Shown one piece after another: positions 8,944 through 17,605 of a DNA stretch of 64,000 nucleotides; positions within the stretch are counted from its first letter, which is position 1; each line of letters begins with the position of its first letter. The DNA lies in NCBI GenBank assembly GCA_018069525.1, contig JAGPUQ010000019.1:34647-98646 (forward strand), given 5' to 3'. Below the pieces are notes generated by a model. That model worked only from the letters and a program-made list of their open reading frames with translations. It had not been told where the DNA came from and ran no database searches. The DNA is from Porticoccaceae bacterium (GTDB lineage Bacteria > Pseudomonadota > Gammaproteobacteria > Pseudomonadales > Porticoccaceae). The position numbers and the translations under genes were made by a program.

Positions 8944-9663
8944 ATGAGCACCCAGGTACCTGGCAACCCCGAAGATTTCCCCAACGACGGCCTTGAAAGT
9001 CTGGTCGCAGACTGGGCATCGGACCAGAAAACATTTAAAAATGTTTCCTGGGGTAAGGCAATGATGTGGATATTTTTGCTCAGTGATACCTTTATCTTTA
9101 CCAGTTTTCTGACCGGCTATATGACGGTACGCATGTCCACGACGGTGCCCTGGCCAAATTCCAGCGAAGTGTTTGCCCTGACTATTGCGGGCAACCATAT
9201 CCCACTATTGCTGATTGCCATCATGACTTTTATTTTAATTAGTAGTAGCGGCACCATGGCAATGGCGGTCAAGTTTGGTTACGAAAAAAATCGCAAGGTG
9301 TGTGGCATCTTAATGCTGATAACGGCCGCTTTTGGCGCTTCCTTTGTGGGCATGCAGATCTTTGAGTGGACCAAATTAATTGTCGAAGAAGGCGTACGCC
9401 CCTGGGGTAATCCCATGGGTGCTGCTCAATTTGGTTCGACCTTTTTTATGATCACCGGGTTTCACGGTGTTCATGTTTCTATCGGCGTTATTTTTCTGGT
9501 TATTGTTGCGGTCAAAGTTCTGCGAGGCAGTATCGAGCTCGGTCGCCCCGGATTTCTGACCGGCAGGAAAGGCAATTACGGAATGGTGGAAACGATGGGG
9601 CTATATTGGCATTTTGTCGATTTAGTCTGGGTATTTATTTTTGCTTTTTTCTATCTTTGGTAG
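8944..9663 (+). CDS. coxC: Cytochrome c oxidase subunit III, second copy
   Basis: A 239-residue protein with about five transmembrane helices after a 35-residue hydrophilic N-terminus. The family motifs GFHGVHVSIG and LYWHFVDLVWVFIF are more canonical than in the upstream copy. It sits between the first subunit III and subunit IV in a tightly spaced operon. Similar proteins are found in bo3- and caa3-type enzymes as well as aa3; the neighbouring CuA subunit II shows this one oxidises cytochrome c. Confidence 0.87.
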   Translation: MSTQVPGNPEDFPNDGLESLVADWASDQKTFKNVSWGKAMMWIFLLSDTFIFTSFLTGYMTVRMSTTVPWPNSSEVFALTIAGNHIPLLLIAIMTFILISSSGTMAMAVKFGYEKNRKVCGILMLITAAFGASFVGMQIFEWTKLIVEEGVRPWGNPMGAAQFGSTFFMITGFHGVHVSIGVIFLVIVAVKVLRGSIELGRPGFLTGRKGNYGMVETMGLYWHFVDLVWVFIFAFFYLW

Positions 9664-9672
9664 GGGCTCGTC

Positions 9673-9990
9673 ATGGCAAGTTCAGAAGGTCAGCAGCATC
9701 CCATTAGCGTGTATCTTTGGATCTGGGGTCTATTATTTGTACTCAGTGCGCTGTCATATATGGTTGACTACTTTCAGTTTCAAGGCTATTTGCGCTGGAC
9801 ATTAATTATTGTGTTTATGCTGCTAAAAGCGGGTTTGATTGTCAGTATTTTTATGCATATGGCATGGGAGCGATTAGCCCTGAGCTACGCGATACTGGTG
9901 CCACCTCTCTGTTTGTTGGTGCTGATAGCACTGATGTCCATGGAAGGCGATCATACCTTCTTCACCCGTGGTGTTTACTTTGGGAAGTGA
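9673..9990 (+). CDS. Cytochrome c oxidase subunit IV (prokaryotic type)
   Basis: A 105-residue protein with three hydrophobic helices and the family signature LLKAGLIVSIFMHMAWE (compare the KxxxVxxFFMH pattern of prokaryotic subunit IV). It is the last gene of the oxidase operon, nine bases after subunit III. No haem a synthase, haem o synthase or CtaG/Cox11 assembly gene lies in the operon or elsewhere in the window, so these must be encoded elsewhere. Confidence 0.82.
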   Translation: MASSEGQQHPISVYLWIWGLLFVLSALSYMVDYFQFQGYLRWTLIIVFMLLKAGLIVSIFMHMAWERLALSYAILVPPLCLLVLIALMSMEGDHTFFTRGVYFGK

Positions 9991-10047
9991 TCCCCTCCCT
10001 CAGTAAGCCTCGCAGATACGCCCCTCGATAAACCCTCAGGGCCTCCC

Positions 10048-10605
10048 CTAGGGCATCGACTTCATAAACAAACGCATTTTTTGATGGCTTTTTACAAACC
10101 ATCCGGCGGTGGCCGTCGCTTCACCTGCAGGTTGCAGTCGCGGGTGCGCCCTTACTACCCTATCGAGCACTTCCTTTTGTCCAACTTCTATATCAACAAA
10201 GAAAACATGCTTGCCCTGATCGAGAACATCTTCAAACTTTTTAAATTGATAATGGGGCGACTGTATACCCAAAAACCCACCCTCCCAGGTGCAAAAACCT
10301 AACACGACTATGGAGAGAAAGATAAAGGGCACCCAGGTGAACTCTTCAACTAAGCCTGAATAATATCCAATCACCAACACCAGCGGTGCGGCAACAATAC
10401 CCACTAAAGCGCCAATTTTCATCGAACGTACCACATTCGTCCGCATCACCGCCTCCACCTCGTGGAGGTGCTCATGATTCGCAACACCTGCGTCATCGCG
10501 GCTTAAAACATGTATTTGTGGGGTGACAAAACCCTGACTTTCCAGCTCCTCTTCAACATGCTCAAGGTCGTCCAGGTCATCGCTAATATAGTAATGGCGC
10601 TTCAT
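10048..10605 (-). CDS. Two-helix membrane protein, general-stress-protein-like (annotated in Pseudomonas as NAD/FAD-utilizing enzyme)
   Basis: A 185-residue protein starting MKRHYYISDDLDDLEHVEEEL. This N-terminus matches a conserved Pseudomonas family that carries the misleading name NAD/FAD-utilizing enzyme. The N-terminal 60 residues look like a small alpha/beta domain of the general stress 17M kind. Two transmembrane helices follow (about 68-85 and 93-110), then a cytoplasmic domain rich in aromatic and charged residues. No nucleotide-binding motif is visible. The ATG has AGAGGA upstream. Function unknown. Confidence 0.7.
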   Translation of the reverse strand: MKRHYYISDDLDDLEHVEEELESQGFVTPQIHVLSRDDAGVANHEHLHEVEAVMRTNVVRSMKIGALVGIVAAPLVLVIGYYSGLVEEFTWVPFIFLSIVVLGFCTWEGGFLGIQSPHYQFKKFEDVLDQGKHVFFVDIEVGQKEVLDRVVRAHPRLQPAGEATATAGWFVKSHQKMRLFMKSMP

Positions 10606-11012
10606 AGTAGATCCTCTTAAAGCTTATTAGATTTATATCTTTCGGGTTTGAGGGCCACTACATCGAGAATATACATCGAAGGCTCATACCAGAGAGTAAA
10701 ATATATACTGGTGATGCTACTTTGTCGCTAAAAAAACACTAAGCGTTCCGATAGATAACCTACCTGCTGGAAATACCAAAGTAAATCTATATGAGGGAAG
10801 TTTACTCGGCAATATCAGTAATAAAATCAAAATCGCCTTATTTTAGGGCTCTGTGCGCCAATGGGAGGATTTGAGTACACCCTCGGTTTCGCATAGCGAT
10901 ATTATTATTAAAACTAAACAAACTATTAAATTAAATTTTAATAACTAATTGGTTTACCGTATTCTCAAGCTAGCACCATACCAACTAGTGTTTCGTCAGC
11001 GGCCAACAGAGC
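10606..11012. other. AT-rich intergenic region, nothing recognised
   Basis: About 400 bp between two minus-strand genes. It is AT-rich, with short A/T palindromic runs around 10930-10950. No coding frame, tRNA or convincing terminator was seen. The promoter of the 10605 gene should lie in its left part. Confidence 0.4.
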
Positions 11013-11558
11013 TTATCTTTGCTCGAGTACCTGTTCCACTGCTACCCCCACAAACTCGTCGAATTTCGCTTCAATTTCGGCGCGCTCACGATCATAGGCC
11101 AGTTGCTGTAGGTGCGAGAGCTTGCCCCAGGCCTCCAGGATAGGAATATGAGCGCTGGCCTCTGCTACCTGAAAAAATACGGTGCTGACGTGCTCAGGAT
11201 AGATATCATGAAAAGTACGATTCCCCCGAGTGGCCAGGTCAGCAAGGTCATCCGCCGAAGAAAATACTTCTTCTGTGTTCGAGTCCAAAGTCTCCCTCAC
11301 CTGATTCATCAAGTAAGCAATGCGAATACAAGCCTCCGTCAGGTTCAGATCTTTACCCAGTAGTGCTCGCGCCAAAATCACGATGCTTTTTTGCGCCTGC
11401 TCAAGTTCAGATAGACGTCTGTTTTGGTATTCCCTCTCCAACTCGTGCTGACGAACTTTCTGGGCCCGTAATTGCAGATAGAGATAAATGGCGTAAGCCG
11501 CCAGAATAATCAGGACTGTAGCTGCCGCCGCAATTACTACGTAAGACAAGGTGCTCAA
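11013..11558 (-). CDS. DUF2489 family membrane-anchored protein
   Basis: A 181-residue protein with one N-terminal transmembrane helix (about residues 5-28), a charged coiled-coil-like segment (LRAQKVRQHELEREYQNRR) and a helical cytoplasmic domain. This matches the DUF2489 family of gammaproteobacteria, whose function is unknown. The start is a TTG overlapping the TGA stop of the upstream AEC transporter gene, so the two are translationally coupled. Confidence 0.72.
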   Translation of the reverse strand: MSTLSYVVIAAAATVLIILAAYAIYLYLQLRAQKVRQHELEREYQNRRLSELEQAQKSIVILARALLGKDLNLTEACIRIAYLMNQVRETLDSNTEEVFSSADDLADLATRGNRTFHDIYPEHVSTVFFQVAEASAHIPILEAWGKLSHLQQLAYDRERAEIEAKFDEFVGVAVEQVLEQR

Positions 11559-12505
11559 GCCAAACCCTTAATTCGCAGAAAAATTAAGCCCGCTGACACC
11601 ACCACGAACGAGAGCAAGCCACTGAGTAATACAATGTTGGCGGCCATGGTTCGACTGCCGCCAAACATTTCCGCAAACACAACGCTAATCGTCGAGGTCG
11701 GCGAAGACAAGACCAGGAACAATACGCCTAACTCCATACCCCGCAAGCCCGCCACATAGGCGAGGGGAACACCGACTACCGGCATAAACAGGCATTTATA
11801 GAATGTTGCGCCCCACCCCACCACTGTTGGGGTACGCAACTGACGAAAGTCTAGCGCAGCACCCAAATTGAGTAGCACTAAGGGTATCGTAAGCTGACCC
11901 AGCAAACGGCCGGAGGTTTCCACAACGCTGGGGATAGGTATCTTTAATATACCGACCGTCGCTCCCAGTATCACTGCGATAATCACTGGGTTGCTGAGTA
12001 TTTGTTTCACGTAGTAGGTTTGCTTGCCATCGTTATCGGGACTGTAGCGCGCTAACATGTAGATACAGAAAACGTTATTAAAAATAATAAACAAACCCAT
12101 GGGTAACGAAGCCAGAGCAACGCCTTCCAGTCCGTAGACACTGTAGGCCATCGCCAAACCCGTAATTAAAATATTACCTCGGGTTGCGCCCTGCAAAAAT
12201 ACGCCGCGTTCAGTTCTGATTCGAACTACGATTGGAGCAATCAACCATGCAAACAGAGAAAACCCCACCACTGCAGCCACGCTGACCAGTAAAAATCGGG
12301 GGGCCTCGATAAATTGAATATCGGAAGTAGACAATGAAATAAACAACATTGCCGGGGCGGCAAAATGAAAAGTTAGCCGCGCAGCATCCCGCCGAAAGTC
12401 GTCGCTAAGCCAGCCTTTGCGGTGTAATACCACGCCGAGCATTGCCAGCAGATAAATAGGCGCAATCGTGGTGATCGCGAAGGAGACAACTTCAAAATGC
12501 TCCAT
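11555..12505 (-). CDS. AEC-family (auxin efflux carrier-like) transporter
   Basis: A 316-residue, roughly ten-helix inner-membrane protein. Family features include the helix 1 pattern TIAPIYLLAMLGVVLHRKGWLS, the IPLVLLNLGAALDF stretch in the second half and a SSPTSTISVVFAE motif. Bacterial AEC carriers move small organic acids such as malate, malonate or other anions. Nothing nearby shows the substrate. It starts 10 bp after the end of rmuC and overlaps the downstream DUF2489 gene, suggesting a three-gene unit. Confidence 0.82.
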   Translation of the reverse strand: MEHFEVVSFAITTIAPIYLLAMLGVVLHRKGWLSDDFRRDAARLTFHFAAPAMLFISLSTSDIQFIEAPRFLLVSVAAVVGFSLFAWLIAPIVVRIRTERGVFLQGATRGNILITGLAMAYSVYGLEGVALASLPMGLFIIFNNVFCIYMLARYSPDNDGKQTYYVKQILSNPVIIAVILGATVGILKIPIPSVVETSGRLLGQLTIPLVLLNLGAALDFRQLRTPTVVGWGATFYKCLFMPVVGVPLAYVAGLRGMELGVLFLVLSSPTSTISVVFAEMFGGSRTMAANIVLLSGLLSFVVVSAGLIFLRIKGLA

Positions 12506-12514
12506 TGGTATGGA

Positions 12515-14056
12515 CTACTCTCCGAATAAGGAATCTTTGTGTTCAGGACCTTTTGACTCTGAACTCGGCGGCGCAGACTTTTTTGAAGCCGAACTTTGCG
12601 GTGCAGATTTTTTTTGCGTTGAGCCTTTAACCGGAGAATCTTTTGAGGTCAAATTTACTGTCTTGTCAGCGCTACCCGGTAAATTCAAGGCTGAATTAAT
12701 ATCGCCAGACTCGTGCTCTAACTCGGCCTCTTCGATTAATGCGGGTGGTATTTTTTTATCCCGAGTTTTGGCACCCATGGTTTTTAAATCATCGATGCGT
12801 TTAATCAAATTACCCCGGCCAGACACCAGGCGTTTGCGGGTCGTTCCCCAGGCTTCTTGCGCTTTATCAAGTTGCTGCCCGGTGGCTTCGAGTGATTCCA
12901 CCACCAGCACTAACTGATCGTAGACGCCTCCGGCCTGAGCGGCTATTTTTTCGGCGTTGCGATTTTGTGCCTCGTATCGCCAGATATTATGTACTGTGCG
13001 TAAAGTCGCCAGTAAGGTGGTCGGGCTGACCAGAATAATGCCGTGGTCATAGGCGTAGCTAAACAGGGTTTGGTCGTGCTCAATCGCCAACATAAATGCG
13101 GCTTCGATGGGCACAAAAATAAACACAAAGTCGAGCGTGTTAATGCCCACTAGCTGTTCGTAAGCCTTGCGATTTAAGTCGGTGACGTGAGTGCGCAGCG
13201 AGCTTATGTGCAAGGTTAAATGCTGTTGGCGTTGGCCGTCATCGTCACTGCGACAGTAGCGTTCGTACTCCGTGAGGGAGACCTTGGCATCAATCACGAT
13301 ATCCCGCTGATCCGGAAGGTGCAGCACCACATCTGGATTGCGGCGGCGACCGGATTCGTCCCGCAGCGAAACCTGGGTTTCATACTCCCGCCCCTTGCTC
13401 AGGCCGGATTCCTCTAACAGGCGTTCCAACACAATTTCGCCCCAGTTACCCTGGACTTTACTGTCGCCCTTGAGGGCCTTGGCGAGTTGAACGGCATCGT
13501 CGCCTATACGTTGCGCCTGCTTTTGCAGTTCGCCAATTTGACCCACCAGCTTATTGCGCTCGGCGTTTTCCTTTTCGTAGACGTCTTCTACTTTCTGCTT
13601 AAACGCGGACAATTCCCGACGCAGCGGATCGACGGTGGTCTCCATGGTCTGACGGCTATGGCGGGTAAAGGTGGCCTGCTTTTCTTCGAAGATACGGTTG
13701 GCCAGGTTTTCAAATTCTTTACCAAGACTCTCCCGGGTTTGCTGAAGCAGTGCTATTTGCTCCTGATAACGCTGCTTATCAGCTTCGAGACGCGCCAATA
13801 AGCCTGCGTTTTCGCCACTGAGCACCTGATTGCGTTCGCGATCCAGGCTTAACTCATCCTGTAACCGGGTGGTATTGTCGAGCAGGTGAGCACGCTCCTG
13901 ATCTACCAGAGCGCGCTCGCGACTGCGGCGCGACTGGATAATCAGCGCGCTTACAATCACTCCAATAACGATTCCGAGCGCCAGCGTAAGCATCAACATA
14001 GGTAGAGACTGCTGATCGATGGTGTAGTTAGCGATGGAATTAATTAGTTCATTCAT
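12515..14056 (-). CDS. rmuC: RmuC-family DNA recombination protein
   Basis: A 513-residue protein with an N-terminal transmembrane helix (about 18-40), a long coiled coil (about 45-200), then the RmuC nuclease-like domain containing KVQGNWGEIVLERLLEESGL, DVVLHLPDQRDIVIDAKVSL and the VSPTTLLATLRTV stretch. E. coli RmuC limits inversions at short inverted repeats. The last 60 residues form a low-complexity Ser/Lys/Pro tail (SSASKKSAPPSSESKG) not needed by the family. It is divergent from murI with 50 bp between starts. Confidence 0.9.
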   Translation of the reverse strand: MNELINSIANYTIDQQSLPMLMLTLALGIVIGVIVSALIIQSRRSRERALVDQERAHLLDNTTRLQDELSLDRERNQVLSGENAGLLARLEADKQRYQEQIALLQQTRESLGKEFENLANRIFEEKQATFTRHSRQTMETTVDPLRRELSAFKQKVEDVYEKENAERNKLVGQIGELQKQAQRIGDDAVQLAKALKGDSKVQGNWGEIVLERLLEESGLSKGREYETQVSLRDESGRRRNPDVVLHLPDQRDIVIDAKVSLTEYERYCRSDDDGQRQQHLTLHISSLRTHVTDLNRKAYEQLVGINTLDFVFIFVPIEAAFMLAIEHDQTLFSYAYDHGIILVSPTTLLATLRTVHNIWRYEAQNRNAEKIAAQAGGVYDQLVLVVESLEATGQQLDKAQEAWGTTRKRLVSGRGNLIKRIDDLKTMGAKTRDKKIPPALIEEAELEHESGDINSALNLPGSADKTVNLTSKDSPVKGSTQKKSAPQSSASKKSAPPSSESKGPEHKDSLFGE

Positions 14057-14106
14057 AACAACATTCTAACAGCTCACCCTTACGCCTTGGTGTAAAATCT
14101 CTGCTT

Positions 14107-15003
14107 ATGAATAGTTCTCCCCCAAAAATCGCTAAACCTGCTCAACTCGGCAAAGGTCCGGCAGCAATAACCACAGCGCCAAAGATATTGGTATTTGACT
14201 CCGGCGTCGGCGGTTTAAGTATTGTCGATGCCATTCGACGGCGGCTTCCCGCCTGCGACTTTGTGTTCGCCTGCGATAACGCGGCTTTCCCCTATGGCAC
14301 TAAAGAAGAAGCCATATTGTTGCACCGGGTCGAGATCGCGCTGCACACCTTGATTGCCCGCGAACAGCCCGACGTAGTGGTAATTGCCTGTAATACCGCG
14401 AGCACGCTAGTGCTACCGCATATCCGCTCGCGCTTCACATTACCGGTCGTCGGCGTGGTGCCCGCCATTAAACCCGCCGCAGAACAGAGTCAGAGTCGGG
14501 TTATCGGTCTATTAGGAACCCCGGGCACAATAGCTCGGCCCTATACAGACGAGCTTATTGAAGAGTTTGCCAGGGACTGTGATGTGGTAAAGGTGGGTAG
14601 CTCAGAGCTGGTGATACTGGCAGAAGCAGCCTTGCGCGGTTCCGCGCCGGACAATTCAACGTTAAAACAAATTATCGCGCCATTTTTTTTGCACCCGAGC
14701 CTGGATACCATCGTCCTCGCCTGCACCCATTTTCCCTTGTTAAGAGAGGCCTTGAAAGGCAACGCACCTCGGCAAGTACGATGGATTGATTCGGGAGAAG
14801 CCATTGCCCGGCGAGTAGCGTCACTGCTCGGTATGGAAGACAACAAGCTTGACGCCGACTACCTGGAAGCTAGTAATTTAAAACCCGGTAGTTTCAGCTC
14901 GGTTTTTACCAGCGATGCCACACAACACAGTGTTGAGTCACTACGCCCGGCCTTAAAGGCTATGGCTTGTAACGAAATTCACTATGTTTTGATTCAGGAC
15001 TAA
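14107..15003 (+). CDS. murI: Glutamate racemase
   Basis: A 298-residue enzyme converting L-glutamate to D-glutamate for peptidoglycan. It has the Asp/Ser motif FDSGVGGLS (Asp31) and the two catalytic cysteines, Cys95 in ACNTAST and Cys206 in ACTHFPLL. The N-terminus carries about 25 extra residues (rich in Pro, Ala and Lys) compared with typical family members. The start could be internal, but no better in-frame ATG precedes the KILVFDSG strand. A hairpin terminator candidate follows. Confidence 0.93.
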   Translation: MNSSPPKIAKPAQLGKGPAAITTAPKILVFDSGVGGLSIVDAIRRRLPACDFVFACDNAAFPYGTKEEAILLHRVEIALHTLIAREQPDVVVIACNTASTLVLPHIRSRFTLPVVGVVPAIKPAAEQSQSRVIGLLGTPGTIARPYTDELIEEFARDCDVVKVGSSELVILAEAALRGSAPDNSTLKQIIAPFFLHPSLDTIVLACTHFPLLREALKGNAPRQVRWIDSGEAIARRVASLLGMEDNKLDADYLEASNLKPGSFSSVFTSDATQHSVESLRPALKAMACNEIHYVLIQD

Positions 15004-15066
15004 GCACTTAGGGCTAGACGCTGTGGATGAAGCACTCAAGATAAGTGTATCGACCACTCGACAAAC

Positions 15067-15098
15067 AACCGTGGGCAAATCATCGCCCGGTTATTTTT
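15067..15098 (+). terminator. Candidate rho-independent terminator after murI
   Basis: AACC-gt-GGGC, an 8-nt loop, then GCCC-GGTT followed by ATTTTT. The stem is 8 bp with a 2-nt bulge. It extends over the last codons of the convergent cheW, so it could also end cheW transcription. Confidence 0.45.
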
Positions 15099-15663
15099 CT
15101 GTATTGTCGGATTCACCGCTTAACTCTTCGATAACTTCTGCGCCGGAAATCTCTACGTTGTCCAGTAAGCCCAGTGTAATAAGCTTGTCGATGTCCAGAA
15201 TGATAATCATTTTATCATCGGCCATTGCAAAGCCTGTAACCACCTCAGTACTGATTTTAATCCCGAGATCCGGGGCATCACTGATATCATCTGCAGAAAA
15301 ATTGTAGACATCAGAAACGCCATCTACCACGGCACCCATCACCCGCTCACTACCTTCGTAGACAACATTCACGACGACCACAACCGTGGCGGCATCAAAA
15401 TTTGCTTCGGACAACTTAAAGCGCTTACGCAAATCCACAATCGGGACCACGATGCCACGTAAATTAATCACACCCAAAACATAGTCTGGGGTATTAGGAA
15501 TTGCTGTGGCGCCATCCCAACCGCGAATTTCCTGGACTCGAAGAATATCCACACCATATTCCTCGCCACCCAACAAGAAGGTCAAAAATTGATCTTCCCC
15601 TGCTTTGGTAAGCATGGTTGTTGCATTATTTCCTGTCGCGCCGCTCGCCGCTGACTCATTCAT
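15091..15663 (-). CDS. cheW: CheW chemotaxis coupling protein
   Basis: A 190-residue CheW-domain protein linking receptors to CheA. Conserved features are FLTFLLGGEEYGVDILRVQEI, IPNTPDYVLGVINLRG and VVPIVDLRKRF. A short acidic C-terminal tail follows the domain. It is the last gene of the minus-strand che operon, after the CheZ-like gene. Confidence 0.93.
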   Translation of the reverse strand: MNESAASGATGNNATTMLTKAGEDQFLTFLLGGEEYGVDILRVQEIRGWDGATAIPNTPDYVLGVINLRGIVVPIVDLRKRFKLSEANFDAATVVVVVNVVYEGSERVMGAVVDGVSDVYNFSADDISDAPDLGIKISTEVVTGFAMADDKMIIILDIDKLITLGLLDNVEISGAEVIEELSGESDNTEK

Positions 15664-15694
15664 ACATTAACTCTCCTACCTGGTTCCTGGCCAC

Positions 15695-15726
15695 ATCTAT
15701 TATCGACCATATCTATTATCGACCAT
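15695..15726. repeat. Perfect 16-bp tandem duplication upstream of cheW
   Basis: The unit ATCTATTATCGACCAT occurs twice in direct succession in the short gap between cheW and the gene before it. It lies close to the cheW start and may be a recent slippage event or a duplicated binding site. Confidence 0.8.
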
Positions 15727-15777
15727 GATGACACTTCAAACATTTTTGTAATAGCCCTTCAGCTTTCATATACATAG

Positions 15778-16332
15778 CTAAAATAACTCAATCCTGCCTT
15801 CGCGCATAGACGCTTGTTTAACCGGATTTGCTCTATCCAGAGTTTCTCTAAAATTTTCAATCTCACTTTGCATATCGTTCAGAATTAAATTAAAGCCATC
15901 ACGATCTTTTGTATCTGCTGTTTTTAGTCCGTCTAAACGATCTTTGAGTTTAACAAACAGGCTTTCCATATTAACGGCACGATTGCGGCTATGCATGGTA
16001 AGTTGTTGAACAATATCTTCAAATTGTAAGGATCTAATCGTCGCTGTTAGATTTTGGTCAATTTCTCGGTTAACTTGCTCGAGCTTTTGCTCTCGGTCTT
16101 CATCGATATAACCAGGCCGCATATAGCGAGACTGTAATTCGATCTTTAAATTGAGCGAGGTGAAATTTTCAGTCAAGGTATCTGCCGCATCGGCAATAAG
16201 GGCGCTGACTCGAGCCAGCTCTTCCTGAAGGTTTATTTGTTCGCGAACAACCAGCTCGTTAAGTTTATCGGCGAGAGAGTACAGAGAAGTCTCCATCTCT
16301 TCAGTATTCGCCGTATTTGTCGTCTTCGTCAT
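15778..16332 (-). CDS. Helical chemotaxis-operon protein with CheZ-like DxxxQ motif
   Basis: A 184-residue, almost entirely alpha-helical protein inside the che operon, between cheB and cheW. The motif LQFEDIVQQL (residues 102-111) places Asp106 and Gln110 in a DxxxQ arrangement. This lines up with FQDLTGQ of E. coli CheZ, whose Asp143 and Gln147 act in CheY-P dephosphorylation. The C-terminus ends in EGRIELF, which may be a docking peptide. Similar LQFEDI proteins in other gammaproteobacteria are usually annotated only as chemotaxis proteins. No other CheZ, CheC or CheX is in the operon. Phosphatase activity is inference; a receptor-related scaffold is the alternative. Confidence 0.6.
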   Translation of the reverse strand: MTKTTNTANTEEMETSLYSLADKLNELVVREQINLQEELARVSALIADAADTLTENFTSLNLKIELQSRYMRPGYIDEDREQKLEQVNREIDQNLTATIRSLQFEDIVQQLTMHSRNRAVNMESLFVKLKDRLDGLKTADTKDRDGFNLILNDMQSEIENFRETLDRANPVKQASMREGRIELF

Positions 16333-16360
16333 CTATCTAATACCTCTAGCACTTATCTGA

Positions 16361-17551
16361 TTATTGCGCATGCACGGTAAGCTCTTCTGCAGACATTGCT
16401 ATTATATGATCGGCAACCTCTCCCAGGGGAAGCACCTGTTGGGCTGCACCAAGGCGAACCGCCTCACCGGGCATCCCCCAAACCACGCTCGTAGCCTGAT
16501 CTTGAGCGATGGTTAGAGCACCTGAGTCAAGCATTTCAACAAGGCCCCGTGCACCATCCGCGCCCATTCCGGTCAGCAATATCCCAACCGCGTCATTGCC
16601 GACCACTTTCGCCACGGAGCGAAACATTACGTCGGCTGAAGGTTTGTGTCTATTAACTTTAGGTCCATCATCTAATACACAATAATAACGATCGCCATCC
16701 ATCCGCAAACTCAAGTGGCGATCACCGGGAGATACATATACGCACCCTCGTGCCAGGAGATCGCCATCCTTTGCTTCGCTAACCTCCATTGCAGATAAGT
16801 TATTAGCACTTCTGGCGAAAGCTGCGCTAAAGGTTTTAGGAATATGTTGAACAACGACAATAGGTGGCGTACTTACTGGTAGTCTCGCCAGAATACTTTT
16901 AATAGCCTCCGTGCCTCCCGTCGAAGCACCAATGGCTATTACCTGAATCGTCTTGCTTTGTTTATTTCTCCTACCTTTGTTAGCTTTAGCTGAGCTGTTA
17001 GCCTTAGCGGCTTTGTTCTTTAGCGATCCGGCAGCCAGACGCTCTAGAGTAGGCGCAATGTCTTCCATGTTCCTATTTTTAAAACTATTAGTACGTTCTG
17101 AGGCATCACTAATAACTATAGTCGTGTCACCGCCAGAATAGGATTGCATTTTCGCTTGCGCGGCAGCTTTAACTTTTTCCAATATCTCCTGACGATATTC
17201 TTCGAGCTGATCAGCTCGATCAATTTTTGGTTTACAAACAAAATCTACTGCGCCAAGCTCAAGCGCTTTAAGCGTGGTTTCCGCTCCAGCCTTGGTCTGC
17301 GAAGACACCATCACCACCGGCATTGGGCGCAAGCGCATCAGATTATCGAGAAAACTGAGCCCGTCCATTTTTGGCATTTCGACATCAAGTGTTAATACAT
17401 CGGGGCTGAGCTGTTTGATTTTTCGGCGCGCCACATAGGGGTCCATTGCTGTCCCCACCACCTCGATAGACGAATCGGCAGACAATATCTCATTAAGCAA
17501 TCGACGCACGACAGCAGAGTCATCAATAATTAAAACTCGTATTTTCTGCAT
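16361..17551 (-). CDS. cheB: CheB protein-glutamate methylesterase
   Basis: A 396-residue two-domain enzyme. The receiver domain (1-120) has phospho-acceptor Asp56 in TLDVEMP. A basic, low-complexity linker (about 178-200) leads to the methylesterase domain with catalytic Ser210 (GASTGG), His236 (VQHIPK) and Asp332 (GMGADG). It removes methyl groups from chemoreceptors and can deamidate them. It lies in the operon between cheD and the CheZ-like gene. Confidence 0.95.
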   Translation of the reverse strand: MQKIRVLIIDDSAVVRRLLNEILSADSSIEVVGTAMDPYVARRKIKQLSPDVLTLDVEMPKMDGLSFLDNLMRLRPMPVVMVSSQTKAGAETTLKALELGAVDFVCKPKIDRADQLEEYRQEILEKVKAAAQAKMQSYSGGDTTIVISDASERTNSFKNRNMEDIAPTLERLAAGSLKNKAAKANSSAKANKGRRNKQSKTIQVIAIGASTGGTEAIKSILARLPVSTPPIVVVQHIPKTFSAAFARSANNLSAMEVSEAKDGDLLARGCVYVSPGDRHLSLRMDGDRYYCVLDDGPKVNRHKPSADVMFRSVAKVVGNDAVGILLTGMGADGARGLVEMLDSGALTIAQDQATSVVWGMPGEAVRLGAAQQVLPLGEVADHIIAMSAEELTVHAQ

Positions 17552-17605
17552 AATATAAACTAGTATTTTACCTTATTGCTCATTTCGCTCTCGATCTCAC
17601 CTTTA

